Origin: Nannobrachium achirus
Taxonomy: Eukaryota; Chordata; Actinopteri; Myctophiformes; Myctophidae
NCBI GenBank assembly: GCA_963921795.1
Contig: OY997642.1
Span: 32,810,693-32,874,692, forward strand
Direction: 5' to 3'
DNA: 64,000 nt
Shown: positions 39,306 through 51,008 of the stretch, piece after piece
How the letters are laid out: every line of letters begins with the position of its first letter
Position numbering within the stretch: the stretch's first letter is position 1
Program-made: the position numbers and the translations under genes
The notes under the pieces: model-generated
Told to the model about the DNA's origin: nothing
The model's database searches: none
The model's input: only the letters and a program-made list of their open reading frames with translations

Positions 39306-40320
39306 TAACGTGGGTCAGTGACGTGACGCCCCAAAAAATGTGTTTTTAAAAAAACTTTAAATTGCAGGCATAAAAGTTATTTACTTTTGTTCTACTCACT
39401 CTCAACCTTATGGAAATACATTTTGTTTTTAGATATTTTATTGGAATCAGACTTTATTCAGCAGTTTGTTGTACTTGTGCCTAAAATCGTCATATGGTGT
39501 GACATGAAAATAATTGTTCATAAAATGAAAATGGAGTACATCTTTCTTAAGTTACTCACTTTATCAAAGTCCTTTATCATAACTAACCAGTGATCCACTA
39601 TAGTTTTTTGAAAATGAATTATTAATTAATTATATTATATTTTTTTCATAATCGACACTCTGTGTGAGGCCCATGTTCATGATCTTACAACATATTTTAA
39701 ATGTATTCTGTCAAAACTTTCTCTAAAATTACACAAATATTTGTGACTCTTCCTGATAATATTCTCTATGTAATCCATAAACATTTTTTTGGTTTAATCA
39801 TTAATAAAGGTATGATTTTTCACTATATGGAATGTCACACCAAATGATTTAGTGTCACACCGTATGATCATATCTTCATGTGTCAAAGCAAACTGTGTTT
39901 TAACCTACCTATTAGTGAGTACTGAACTTTACTGATTGATTAAACAATTACCCAGGATAACATGGCCTTAATATTTCTGAACAGGATATTATTGTAGGGC
40001 TTTAACATGGGATAAGAAAGAATTGTAGTAGTAGATGGATGATGAGGATGTGCACAGGAATGCTACGCACACCTCAGTCTTCTGCCGGCCCAAGGCAGAA
40101 GGATCCTAAAGAGACAATAAGGCGCATAGCCACACTTGGAGCCAAGGCAACATTTTATTAACACCAATTAGTGGAAACAGAACTCAGCATTCAGGTAAAT
40201 TGCTTTTTTCCGAAGTCTCCTGAACTTGAACACAGCATTTTGTGTTGAACAAATGTAATTAGGAATCATGACATTACACCACATCTCCACTAGCTAAAGA
40301 GTGCTGGGTTGCGCAACTCC

Positions 40321-40385
40321 GAAAATAGCTGATCTACAAGCTCTCGCAGCACAACGTGTTGAGAGCTTGTAGATCAGCTATTTTC
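40321..40385. repeat. Perfectly paired copy of the GATCTACAAGCTC palindrome
   Basis: GAAAATAGCTGATCTACAAG and its exact complement flank a centre of 'ctctcgcagcacaacgtgttgagag'. Other copies: 23826-23893, 25368 (one arm), 36333-36399, 36808-36826 joined to 37669-37715 (split by the LINE), 43785-43846, 44745-44790 and a decayed one at 56512-56570. Confidence 0.88.
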
Positions 40386-40478
40386 GCTAGTTTTGTCTCG
40401 GGTCCTACCTTAACACTGTCCACTGTCCAGTCCAGTGAGTGAAAGTACAAAAGTATTAGATCAGATTAGATTATACAT

Positions 40479-40673
40479 TTAGACTGTATTGTACATCAGC
40501 CAGTCGTATTTGGTGAGGGTAGCAAACCGGCTGCCTTGTTGCGGTTCTGCTATGCCACAGACAACCTCCTGCTCTTCGTAGAAAATGCAGTCTCGCCCCT
40601 TTGGCTCCTCTCTCCTTGCTGGGTCATTGTTTAGTTTCTCCCTGTACTTTCTCGTTCTCTCAGCACTTGTCAT
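40479..40673 (-). pseudogene. 64-aa ORF inside the 39.3-41.7 kb element, probable internal-deletion product
   Basis: Begins MTSAERTRKYREKLNNDPAR, which resembles the N-termini of a group of multicopy fish hypothetical proteins of the form 'S.AER.RKYREKL..DP'. The second half (FYEEQEVVCGIAEPQ ... DWLMYNTV) looks like a C-terminal piece, so the ORF may join both ends of a longer protein after loss of the middle. That similarity is from memory and weak. It has no introns, and its position in the centre of the repeat-bounded block suggests it is the element's own gene remnant. It could also be non-functional chance. Confidence 0.4.
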
Positions 40674-41835
40674 TTTCCAGCTGACAAAAGAAAATGGAAT
40701 GTATAGTTTAAGACAAAGAGAAAATATTGTTTAGATTGAAACAATATGTTAAGGTTTCTGTGAAGGGGTTTCTGCTCTGTCTGATGAATTTGAAGTATCA
40801 CTGAATGAAGCTAAATTACATTTTATGTAAAAATGTTTAAAACAAATGTTTAAATGTACAAAAGAAACATGGAACTTTGTTATTTATTGTTATATCTGTA
40901 GTTAAATACAGTATAAATCATATGGTGTGACAATCAAGTCATATGGCGTGACAAGCAGACATGTCACACCATTATGATTAAGTGTCACACCATATTACAT
41001 TTTCTGCATTTAGGTTTACCTTGAGGCTACTATGTACACATTAGCATGCTAACAGCATGCTAGCTATAACAAAGCAACCTAGATCTACATGGAAATATGA
41101 CCAAAACTTCAAATAACTTAAGCTTTTTTTAATGAAAAGGTGTCACACCAACAGACATCCAAAGTGGTGAGTTTGTCAAAGTTACAACAAGATGGCATTT
41201 CATGAAAATGTTAAAATCATAACTCACCTCAGACACCTGTCTTGCAGTTGTGCTGGGAGTGCTGAATAGCCTTACAGAAGAAGGACCTCTCTAGCCAATA
41301 AGTGTCCAAATAATTGCCTGTTTAATTTGTCCAAACTAGTGTCACACCAAATGATTTTGGTTTGGGGGACAAAATGTTTTTGATCAGAAATGACTGAAAA
41401 CATTATGCTTTGACTTTGAAAAGATATAGGCTCACAAATAGACATTTTTTTAGCCTAAATTCATTTTCAAATGATTTTTAGCAATTCTTTTTCTTAGTTT
41501 TATTCAAGTTCCCACTTTGAGAAACAAGGTCAGGACAGTCACACCATATGAGTTTTGCCATGTTTGGTTGAAAATTCTGAAGAAATGAGGAATGAAATGT
41601 TTTAATCTTGAGTAAGTTCACATAAAGCTTAATGTCCTGCACAATATTCAGAAGGTTTTTGACAAATATATTTTTTATTTATACATGTTTGACACCGAGG
41701 ACAGTGAAAACGTTACGTCACGTCACCCACCCACATATGTAAAATACATACCACAACATAATAAAAACACAAAAATGACAGCTGCTATTTCCATTGTGGT
41801 CCTTTGAACTGTATGTGCAGATTCATGATGTGATG

Positions 41836-42960
<1,125 letters not shown>

Positions 42961-42965
42961 CACCA

Positions 42966-42997
42966 ACCAATCAAAAGCCTAGTCCTTGCATATAAGT
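42966..42997 (+). promoter_or_regulatory. CCAAT and TATA boxes of the MHC-like gene
   Basis: AACCAATCAAAAG at 42966-42978 and CATATAAGTG at 42989-42998. The TATA lies about 165 bp upstream of the proposed ATG (43160), which would give a 5' UTR near 135 nt. The spacing between CCAAT and TATA is short, so one of them may be chance. Confidence 0.4.
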
Positions 42998-43159
42998 GCA
43001 TTTAAAGAAAACATTGAGAAAGTGCAGGCTGCAGGCAGCAGTGCGTAGTATTTTCTTGCTGTCTCTCTCTGGTGATCAACTTGAACGGATTAAAGTAATC
43101 GCATTAGTCTATTCTACTCTAGGGCAGTCGTCTCGTATATTGCAACTAAAGTGCTTCAA

Positions 43160-45790
43160 ATGTATTCATCATTTACCATCATTTTGTTGTGCCACTTATC
43201 GTGGGGTTTTTCAATTGGTAAGTATAGCCTAAGTAGCCTATTATTGTACTGATTGCCCTAATAATTAGGGTCTTATTACGACGTGTTGTTAACGTGATTT
43301 GTATTTTCTTTTTAGACACGGTGATTCAGATCCAACACACGGGAGTGGTCGGCAGGGCGGAGACCGTAGACCAGGTCCTTGTCAACGGAGCGTCTCTACC
43401 GAGCAGAAGCACGGAAGTCTCTGATATTATAAAGACGCTGTTGACCGGTTCTCCCCTCAGAACGCTCGAGACTGAAGTGATCGATGACGATGAAACAAAC
43501 AGGACTGCAACAACACCAGGTAAGCAGCATCTCATCAGTGGTGGGAAAAGTACGTACTCGCATGTTTTACAAGTATCAATAATGAAATGTAGAACAACAA
43601 AATATAGGTCTACTCTGTTACAAGTAGAGGTCCGGAATCCAAAATGTACTTGAGTAAATGTAGGCTACAGAAGTAGCCTATCATTAGTACTAAAATGTAC
43701 CAAAGGTAGAAAGTAGACTACTCATTATGCAGAATGTCCCATTTCACAACTTTTCAATTGTATTAAAATGTATAAATATCTTTTGAAAATAGCAGATCTA
43801 CAAGCTCACAATGCGTGACGCATTATAGATCTTCTATTTTCAAATGGCCAAAATGTATAGGGCTGAAGGTGGCTAATGTATGTTTAGTAATAATAAAATA
43901 AATCTACAAAGATACTAGTAACTAAAGTTGTCAGAATGTAGTGGAGTAAGTAGCTACAATCCGAGATGTAGTGGAGTAGAAGTAAAAGTATTGGAAATTG
44001 GAAATACTCAAGTAAAGTACAAATGCTTCAAAATTGTACTTAAGTATAGTATTTGAGTAAATGTACTTAGTTACTTTCCACCACTGCATCTCATTTTGTG
44101 GCTGCCATCAGTTGATAGCCTGCCCTAGAATAATGTGCAGTTTGATTTAGACGTTTATTATTCCACAGACAACCACACTTTTATCCGTTTGCGTGAATGC
44201 AAACTGGACGGGTCACAGGTGCTTTTGACCGACAGTCTCTTCTACAACGGAGCGATATACTTGATTTTGGACCGAACCACAGACACATGGACAGCCCAGA
44301 GACCCCAAGCAGTACCACTCAAAACAAGATGGGACCAGGAACCAGAGCGCACCAGAAAGGAGAGGATTCAGCTTCTGGAGGGATGCTCTAAGCTTATGAA
44401 AGTGTTGATGCTTTCTGAAGACAAAGCAGGTAGTATAGGTATATCCTAATATTCTTTCACATTTCACTGTCTAATTCTGCACACCATATTCCCTAGCAGG
44501 GGTCTTCAACGTTTTCAGGCCAAGGACCCCTTAGTTGAGAGAGATGAAGCAGGGACCCCCACAACCTCTTCATAGATTCCATATAGTTTCATCATTTGAC
44601 AGCACTATCATCAGTGTATTTTGGATTCATTTCAATTTTTTGTTTTCAGATATTTAACTACTGAGCCATCATTAGCTAATAAACTTGACCTTTTACTCTG
44701 TACTTAGTCTGCTCTTTGTCCCCTCTACACCAAACCTCTTTGCCGAAAATAGCCCATCTACAAGCTCAAGCTTGTTGATCTGCTATTTGTGGCTACTCAG
44801 AATATGGACACTAGGGTTCAAGTTGTTAATATAAAAATGATTGGAAGATTTGGAGGACCCCCTGTAGTAACTTTGAGGACCCCTAGGGGTCCCGGACCCC
44901 CTGTTGAAGACCCCTGCCCTAAAGAGTCATGGGAAGAATTCTTTATTCACCCATCCACCACCCATGCATTGATTCAACTCTGTCTTGGAACGAATTAGGG
45001 CACACAATCGTAGTTTACAAGTTTCTCCAGTCTTGTTGGAGTTGGCCATAAGCTCATGAACATAACCAATTGGCTGGCCCTGGGGTGTATATGTATATGC
45101 TAAACAGTGAAAATGTATAGCCATTTTACAGACCTGTTACCCCACATTCTGAACTGTGACCTGCAAAACTAGTTGTATACAAAGTTCTATAGTTCTATAT
45201 GTTTATTAATTGGGAATATTGTCTTAGTTCCACAGATGGCTATGCCTGCTATTTTGGTACCAATCTTGGCACTGCTGGCTTTTATTGGGCTAATCTTGGT
45301 CAGCCTACTAATCTCTAAAAAGCGAGGTGAGTGAATGTGATTTACCTTTTTAAATTAGTCTTATCTGTAACTATAAAACTGAATAGTTATAGCCCCGCCC
45401 AAGACAATTTGATTCACTCTATTGTTCTATAAAGTCAACAAACATAAAGAATAATCTGTAACTCAAATAATTGGGGTGTTTTGCTTTTGGACTCTTTGTT
45501 ATGATATTATTGACCCAGTCCTCCCCTGTGTAATAACACAAGCTTCATTATAAACATGTTGTGGTATTTGAGGTCACATGAAGTCAAGTCTCATACCATG
45601 TGAAAAATGTTCTGTATGGTCATGGGACTTTCTTTTCTGCTTCCAGGAGTGAGACACCCTGGAGGTAAGCACAAACACTCATTCTCATTTTGTTAGCCGT
45701 TTACAGTTAACAGGCATGGGTGAAGATTGATAGAAAATTAAAGATTAAATATCCACCTCACAATAATTTAACCACAGGGTGTGTGTGTGT

Positions 45791-45821
<31 letters not shown>

Positions 45822-46187
45822 GATCTGTCACATGGGTGTGCAATTCCTGAATGACTGTCCTCAATCACATTTTTATTATGAGTTAAAGTGACTGTGCGAT
45901 TTCACCCAGTGAAGTGGTAGTGTGCCCGTAGTAAAATAATTCATACTTGCAGTCAGATCTGTGAGGCGGCGTCCAAACATTTGCGACAGCTATCGTGTCA
46001 CGTGGTTTTTTGTCTCTTGCAAATCTCTTGGCCAAAAGACAGCCTTCGGTTGAGCAAGAGACACGGCAATGACATGAAACCACGTGACTTACATTGAAAA
46101 TGAATTGGACCCCCCCTCATTCTCAAACGATACAGAGAAGATATCTCACGCATATGTGTGATTGTGGCCTGAGGCTGTGGCAACTCA

Positions 46188-46262
<75 letters not shown>

Positions 46263-46358
46263 TTCCTCACAGGTGTCATTGGCTCAGTTATACACTATCC
46301 TCAGGATATCACAGAACTGCATCAAGATGGAAAGGGCTATGGTTACCAGGCCTTGTAA
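43160..46358 (+). CDS. MHC class I-like single-pass membrane protein without an alpha3 domain
   Basis: Six exons: 43160-43217, 43316-43519, 44169-44429, 45228-45326, 45647-45664, 46273-46358. All introns are phase 1 with GT/AG; total 726 nt, 241 aa. Signal peptide MYSSFTIILLCHLSWGFS. Exon 2 (about 68 aa, alpha1-like but short, no Cys) begins DTVIQIQHTGVVGR and has sequon NRT. Exon 3 (87 aa) resembles MHC-I alpha2: RECKLDG and LLEGCSKLM give the disulfide pair, YLILDRTTDTWTAQRPQAV matches the conserved strand and loop, KTRWDQEPERTRKE the helix. Exon 4 is a membrane segment (AILVPILALLAFIGLILVSL) with KKR stop. An 18-nt exon follows, then a tail ending GYGYQAL. No Ig-type alpha3 exon was found in intron 3. 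Architecture and length resemble PROCR or ULBP-type proteins, but orthology is not established. Function unknown. Confidence 0.8.
43536..44086. mobile_element. hAT-like element in intron 2 of the MHC-like gene
   Basis: Starts CAGTGGTGGGAAAAGTACG, ends TTACTTTCCACCACTG, exact 8-bp target duplication catctcat (43528-43535, 44087-44094). The interior has 'gtacttgagtaaatg' type repeats in both orientations and the GATCTACAAGCTC palindrome (43785-43846). It begins 16 bp after the donor site of exon 2. Confidence 0.92.
44497..44916. mobile_element. hAT-like element in intron 3 of the MHC-like gene
   Basis: Starts CAGGGGTCTTCAACGTTTTC and ends GTTGAAGACCCCTG (inverted). Flanks 'ccctag' and 'ccctaa' may be a partly decayed duplication. 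A copy of the GATCTACAAGCTC palindrome sits inside (44745-44790). It fills the place where an alpha3 exon would be expected in a classical class I gene. Confidence 0.8.
45780..46260. repeat. Microsatellites in introns 5 of the MHC-like gene
   Basis: (GT)n followed by a G run at 45780-45822 and (TG)n at 46190-46260. The second ends only 12 bp before the last exon of the MHC-like gene, overlapping its polypyrimidine tract region. Confidence 0.9.
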
Positions 46359-47270
46359 TTCAAAGACCCATGTCATCCTCAGTTCTTGTATCAATTTCCT
46401 TTTCCATATTGACAATAGGTCAGTGACAGTGAGTGTAACCAAAGTTTTCCTCAAAAATCTGCTGTAACGTCCAGCGTATTGGACTTTCTGGGCCTCTTCA
46501 CAAGTTTGTTTCACGCACTTTAGAATGTTGTACAGTATGTGTCTACTCCTTGCTGAACATTTGTGCATTTGAATATACAGTATTTATGTGTGTGTGTGTG
46601 TGTGTGTGTATATATTCTTGATCTACAAGATTTGTTCAGCTTTTTCTTTATTCAGAATTAACAGCGCTTATATATTCATAATATTCATAATTTCCATAAT
46701 GGTTTGTCCGAAAAACTGCAGAAACTATGAAAGAATAACGTTGGATCCACATTTTTATTCACACAGATTGCCTTACAAACATGATTCAAAATTAAGCTTT
46801 TAAATTTGTTTTGTTTTTAGAATCTATAAAACACTGGAGTGACAGTTTGGTCTGACTTTCTGCTGATCCAATTGCTATATTGATCAAATATTTTTAATAG
46901 ATATACCTTTTGTTTCCTGTTGAAATGTCTTTGTATACATTTTATTGAAAATTATATTAATAAATTGTTTTTTATGAAATCTTTCGTGTTTTCATTGACA
47001 GGCCTCTAGGTTTATCTGGTAAAAATGTTGTTCACCTGTTGTCAAGACCCAAGGTTGAACTAATAGATGGGCATAGGTATGCCTACATCCATACTAAAAC
47101 TCTCCCACAGCTAATGGAGGGTTGTTTTTTATTCCTTTTCCAGTTTTACTTGATGGACCAGAAACTGGACCGTTGTTGGCAGTGGCACATAATTTATCCA
47201 ATAAACGGCCCAAAGTTGTCAGAACAATGCTCATATCAGCTTACAAACTAGGCTCTACTCAATTTTATTG
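46359..47270 (+). other. 3' UTR of the MHC-like gene and downstream sequence
   Basis: AATAAA at 46959-46964, about 600 bp after the stop codon, is the first good polyadenylation signal. It is followed by a short T-rich stretch. A small (TG)n tract lies at 46588-46608. No other feature. Confidence 0.5.
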
Positions 47271-50110
47271 GTGAAACATTTTTACACTCAAAAATATTGA
47301 GTAAATATTACTGTTATGAAATCAGGTAGATGATACTCAATTAATTTGAGTAAAAGTAACCAAAACTTTTACGTACTTATTAACAACTAAAATTGAGTAC
47401 AATGACCTAAAGAAATTGAGTAGATATAATTAAATTATTCAGTCAATGCCACAAAAGACTACAAGTAAATACATTGAAATATTAAGTAGATCTAATTGAA
47501 TATTAGAGTATGATTTAACAAAACAAATATGTCACATTTACTTTATTCATTTACTTTTATTGATTTAATTCATATAGTACCATTTACCCCTTTCATTTAC
47601 TTTACCTTTTACTCCAGGAGTACATGATGTCAAATGAATACACATGAAATAATTATGCAGATAATTATGTTTTTAATCAACTAATTTTGACCAGTGTAAC
47701 ACCACATCAAGTATGAACATTCAACATACTTTAGTATGTAAATGACATGCAACAATGCCTGCAAAAACAATATGTTTAAAGATAATGATCAGGAAAGGGG
47801 TATCCCTGACACTTTTAAAATTCTGTTTACTAAAGAGCAGTGTGTGTTCACAATACTGTAATAAGTACCTCTAATTGAACTGTGCATACTGTAAGTAAGC
47901 AGTCTGTCAAACATTATGCACCATAAGAACAATGAGCCCATCAAATGAACAGTAAGTCATAACCACAAAATACATTAAAGACAGTCAGAGGCCATTTGGC
48001 ATGAAAGAAAATCACAACTTGGAATATGAAATAATAAATAAGCATTTACAGTAGCTCAACATTTAAACATATTGACTATGCACACGTGTAATGTCTATAT
48101 GCTAAACTGACCTGTTTGCATTATGACTCGAATGCACCAGAAACAAACACTTTACATTAACTAATTACTATCAGCAACAAATACCATTGCAAAAATGCTG
48201 TTTTGACAATAAATCCACTTTCATTAGGTTATACCCACTTTCTGAGAGCATCTTGCTGAACAGTAGTCGGCAAGCAGACATTTTTTCAGTCTCTGAACTT
48301 TGGCTGAAAGGTGTCCAGGATCCAACTCAACTAGTACTTTTTGGAACATCTCAAGACCATATCTGAGGTTCTTGGGGTATCTCAGATTAAAGGCATAGAA
48401 CAGTCCCAACAGATAGCAGCAGACCCCCAAGATTGTTGAGGGCAGTGATGCCCTTAATCACTGCCCTCATTCATTGAGTCCTCTTGGTTCTGCAGCAGGT
48501 AGATCTTCATCTTCATCATCACCTCCTCTGTCAACTTCTCTTCTACTCTGACAGGTGCACCAGCAGCTTCCTTCCTGCACACATTGTGAAGATAATTGTT
48601 TAGAGCTCACTTTCAGGCTAAATGTTACAAGACACACAGACACACATTGAGCAATCCTAGCTGTCTCCACACATGCAGCCCTGGGCATAATCTTGAATCA
48701 GTTGGACCAGACATGCAACGGATGCAACAGCCATTCAGCCAATGTCACAACCTCATTCTCTGGACATCACTATGCTGTTCCTTTGCATGTGATGGTCTCA
48801 TCCACGATGACATTAAAACGTCAAAACATTTATTTTACTAACTTGAAAGTCCTTGATCTTGACACTATCTTCTTCCAGATGGTCGATGAGACATCGGATG
48901 ATGACCTCTCGTGTTCGTTGATTGGGGATTCCTCTCTGCAGAATAGAAAAATAATTATTTGAACAATAAAGAAAAAGTATGACTGCACTTTCATAACTAA
49001 CATAAACTTTGGCAATACAATTGTTTCCACAACCCAGTTTTAGCAACGGAAGCTGGGAGACTGTCCTTAGTAGCTATTAAGACATACATTTAGAAATGAA
49101 TAATCAGGAGAGAGAGAGTTGCAGGGGATAAAGATGAGTTTAGCATAAATTAATATAGTAATTATTGTCATTAGCCAGGTGAAATATAATTAAAGCAGTT
49201 AGAGTAAATGAAAGTTTCATACCTGAAGTACAATACTCATTTGTGCCCAAACTGCCCTTCTTGGACTGGAACATGGACAGTAGTTTGGGGGTATAGAAGT
49301 CCAACATTGCCATACATTTTGGCTCAAGATTCAGTGTGGTGATCATCCTGAACTTTGCACTAACCTGGAAGACAGAGATGAGGGGAAGAGAGTAAAAAAG
49401 AAGACATGTAGATAATAATGTAGGCCTATACCTGTGCATTTTATCTTCATTGTACACACCATTGTATGCAGCTGTGCATAGCTTGTAATAAATGCAAAAA
49501 GTCACAATGACTAGAGGGCTTGCACATTCCTCTCACTGTAACCTTAACTAGCTGCAAACCTTTGTAAAGAACATAAGTTATACCCAATACATTTGTGTAG
49601 CCTATATGCACAAAGATACAGTAAATCTACTTACCAATATTTGCAAACACTCTCCAGGTTTCTTGTTGAAGAAGATGTGTGCTGCTGCTGTTTGTTGACA
49701 GAATGTTCCAGTAGAACTTTCCCATGAACCCTTGTGTACAATTTTGAATCTTAGTCATATCTACTCAATTGTTTAAGTTGTTGTGAGAGATGAAAGATTA
49801 TTAAGTTGGAATGAATAATAATTAAGGGTCTTTTTAAATTGATCCATATAAGTACTCCATACTCAAATATTATGAAGGAAAATTACCAAAACAAATTGAG
49901 TATAATTCATGAATAAAATCAGTTGGTCAAATACTAATTTATTCTCATGAAATTAACTCAAATAATATATGTACATCTAACTCAAAAAGAACAGTTGGAT
50001 TTTTACTCATTCTGTTTGGTGTGACCTACTCAAACAATCACATACATGATATTCAGTGATTTTATTGAGTAAATATAACTTTTTCTAATAGTGCTATTTA
50101 CTCGGTCACA
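47270..50110. mobile_element. Block bounded by TTGAGT/ACTCAA repeats carrying a broken gene
   Basis: Both flanks (47270-47560 and 49750-50110) are crowded with TTGAGTA or its complement, about a dozen copies, for instance 'atattgagtaaatatta' at 47291 and 'ttattgagtaaatataac' at 50073. The middle holds minus-strand gene fragments (48229-49725). Exact ends and target duplication could not be read. The symmetric subterminal repeats suggest one mobile element that carries the gene; alternatively two independent repeat copies flank it. Confidence 0.5.
48229..49725 (-). pseudogene. Broken multi-exon gene of a multicopy fish hypothetical family
   Basis: Three or four exon-like pieces in minus order. 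First, 49725-49635, reading TAAAHIFFNKKPGECLQIL. Second, ending 49229 with a good donor, reading VSAKFRMITTLNLEP and MAMLDFYTPKLLSMFQSKKG. Third, 48937-48846, reading RGIPNQRTREVIIRCLIDHL. Last, 48575-48229, with [20 protein letters not shown] and [20 protein letters not shown]. In the last piece the frame is broken: [11 protein letters not shown] lies in a different frame and is preceded by a stop. The style (YLLGL.YA.NL.YP..L...FE..QKVL.EL) recalls repeated fish hypothetical genes, from memory. No start codon or full-length frame can be built. Confidence 0.5.
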
Positions 50111-50614
50111 GAATTCTTTCTTAGAGGGCTTCCACAGATCGAAAGCCCTTCCATTTTTCCACAAGAGATCTTTCAGGGAAAACATTTATTTTATATTCTT
50201 TTAAGCATGGACAAAAGCCATCCAGGCTCCTGGTGAATCATAGCCATAAAGCATTTGAATCTGTGTCAAAACATATTTGAAAACTGCAAAAAAGGGTAGG
50301 CCTATATTTATTAAATCTATAGTATATGATAATATTCAAATATCTTTTACACAGAAATATGGAATCAAATGCTTTATGGTTATTTTCACAAGAAGGGAGC
50401 CTGGATGGCATGGTTCCAGGCTTGTAATATTTAATATTAATATTTTTCTGAATATTATTATTATTAACACTGCCCTGTCACCTCCCGTTTCCGTCAGAGT
50501 CAAATTACATTATATGGCCAATAGGCGGCGGTACAAATGTTGTCTGCCACCTTTTCGAGGATGGGAGGCACCATTTTTGTCTGGTGTCGTTTGTTCGGGG
50601 TTTGGGTTTTTTGA

Positions 50615-50746
50615 CCAATCATATCAATCTATACTGACGCACGGTAGCGTCACGCTGAGATTTTTGAACGGACCAATCACGAGATCGCTGCTGGACATTT
50701 AAAGCAGGCGTTGTTTCTTTTGGCGAAACGTTTGAAAATTCATTGG
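50615..50746 (+). promoter_or_regulatory. cdc20 promoter: CCAAT boxes and a CDE/CHR cell-cycle element
   Basis: CCAAT at 50615-50619 and 50673-50677, inverted CCAAT (ATTGG) at 50742-50746, CHR (TTTGAA) at 50663-50668 and 50731-50736. The second CHR is preceded by TGGCGA and a 4-nt spacer (50721-50736), the same spacing as the classical CDE/CHR tandem of G2/M genes. TTTTGGCGAAA here is also E2F-like. A non-coding first exon probably ends at the donor 50778/50779. Confidence 0.7.
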
Positions 50747-51008
50747 TTCTTATTGCAGGAGCGACGTTTCGTACAGAGGTAACTTTACGGTTTATTATGC
50801 ATTATATCATACCGAGAGATTAGTCAAACGTTTTGTTTTTGCAGTAATATTCACATATTCACGCTTTGTTTTGAAAGAAAGCTGGACCGTTGTGTTGTAA
50901 CGTTAACATAATGTTGGCAATGTTGTAGCCAACTGACCTTTTGTCTAATCAATGCTAATGCTAATAACAAGACTTGGTAACGACGCCATTTATCCGGTAC
51001 CGTTTAAC

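Larger units (their letters stand above)
39310..41734. mobile_element. 2.4-kb element with subterminal TGTCACACCA repeats
   Basis: Imperfect terminal inverted repeats: left GTGGGTCAGTGACGTGACG (39310-39328), right the complement of GTGGGTGGGTGACGTGACG (about 41716-41734). Inside, the 10-mer TGTCACACCA or its complement occurs about ten times (near 39497, 39833, 39853, 40924, 40947, 40964, 40983, 41151, 41341, 41540), often next to 'atatga'. A 64-aa minus-strand ORF lies at 40479-40673. Layout fits a DNA transposon with transposase-binding subterminal repeats and an internal deletion; superfamily unknown. Confidence 0.55.

Noticed and set aside
44430-45227. Possible Ig-like alpha3 exon of the MHC-like gene
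   Set aside because: Looked for a Cys...W...YxCxVxH pattern with phase-1 splice sites in intron 3 and found only a hAT element and non-coding sequence.
46094-46467. Overlapping ORFs of 93-110 aa around 46.1-46.5 kb
   Set aside because: Built on (TG)n; the part after 46273 overlaps the true last exon of the MHC-like gene in other frames.
50277-50702. 141-aa plus ORF overlapping the cdc20 promoter
   Set aside because: Lies over CCAAT/CHR promoter motifs, has no family resemblance and AT-rich codon use.
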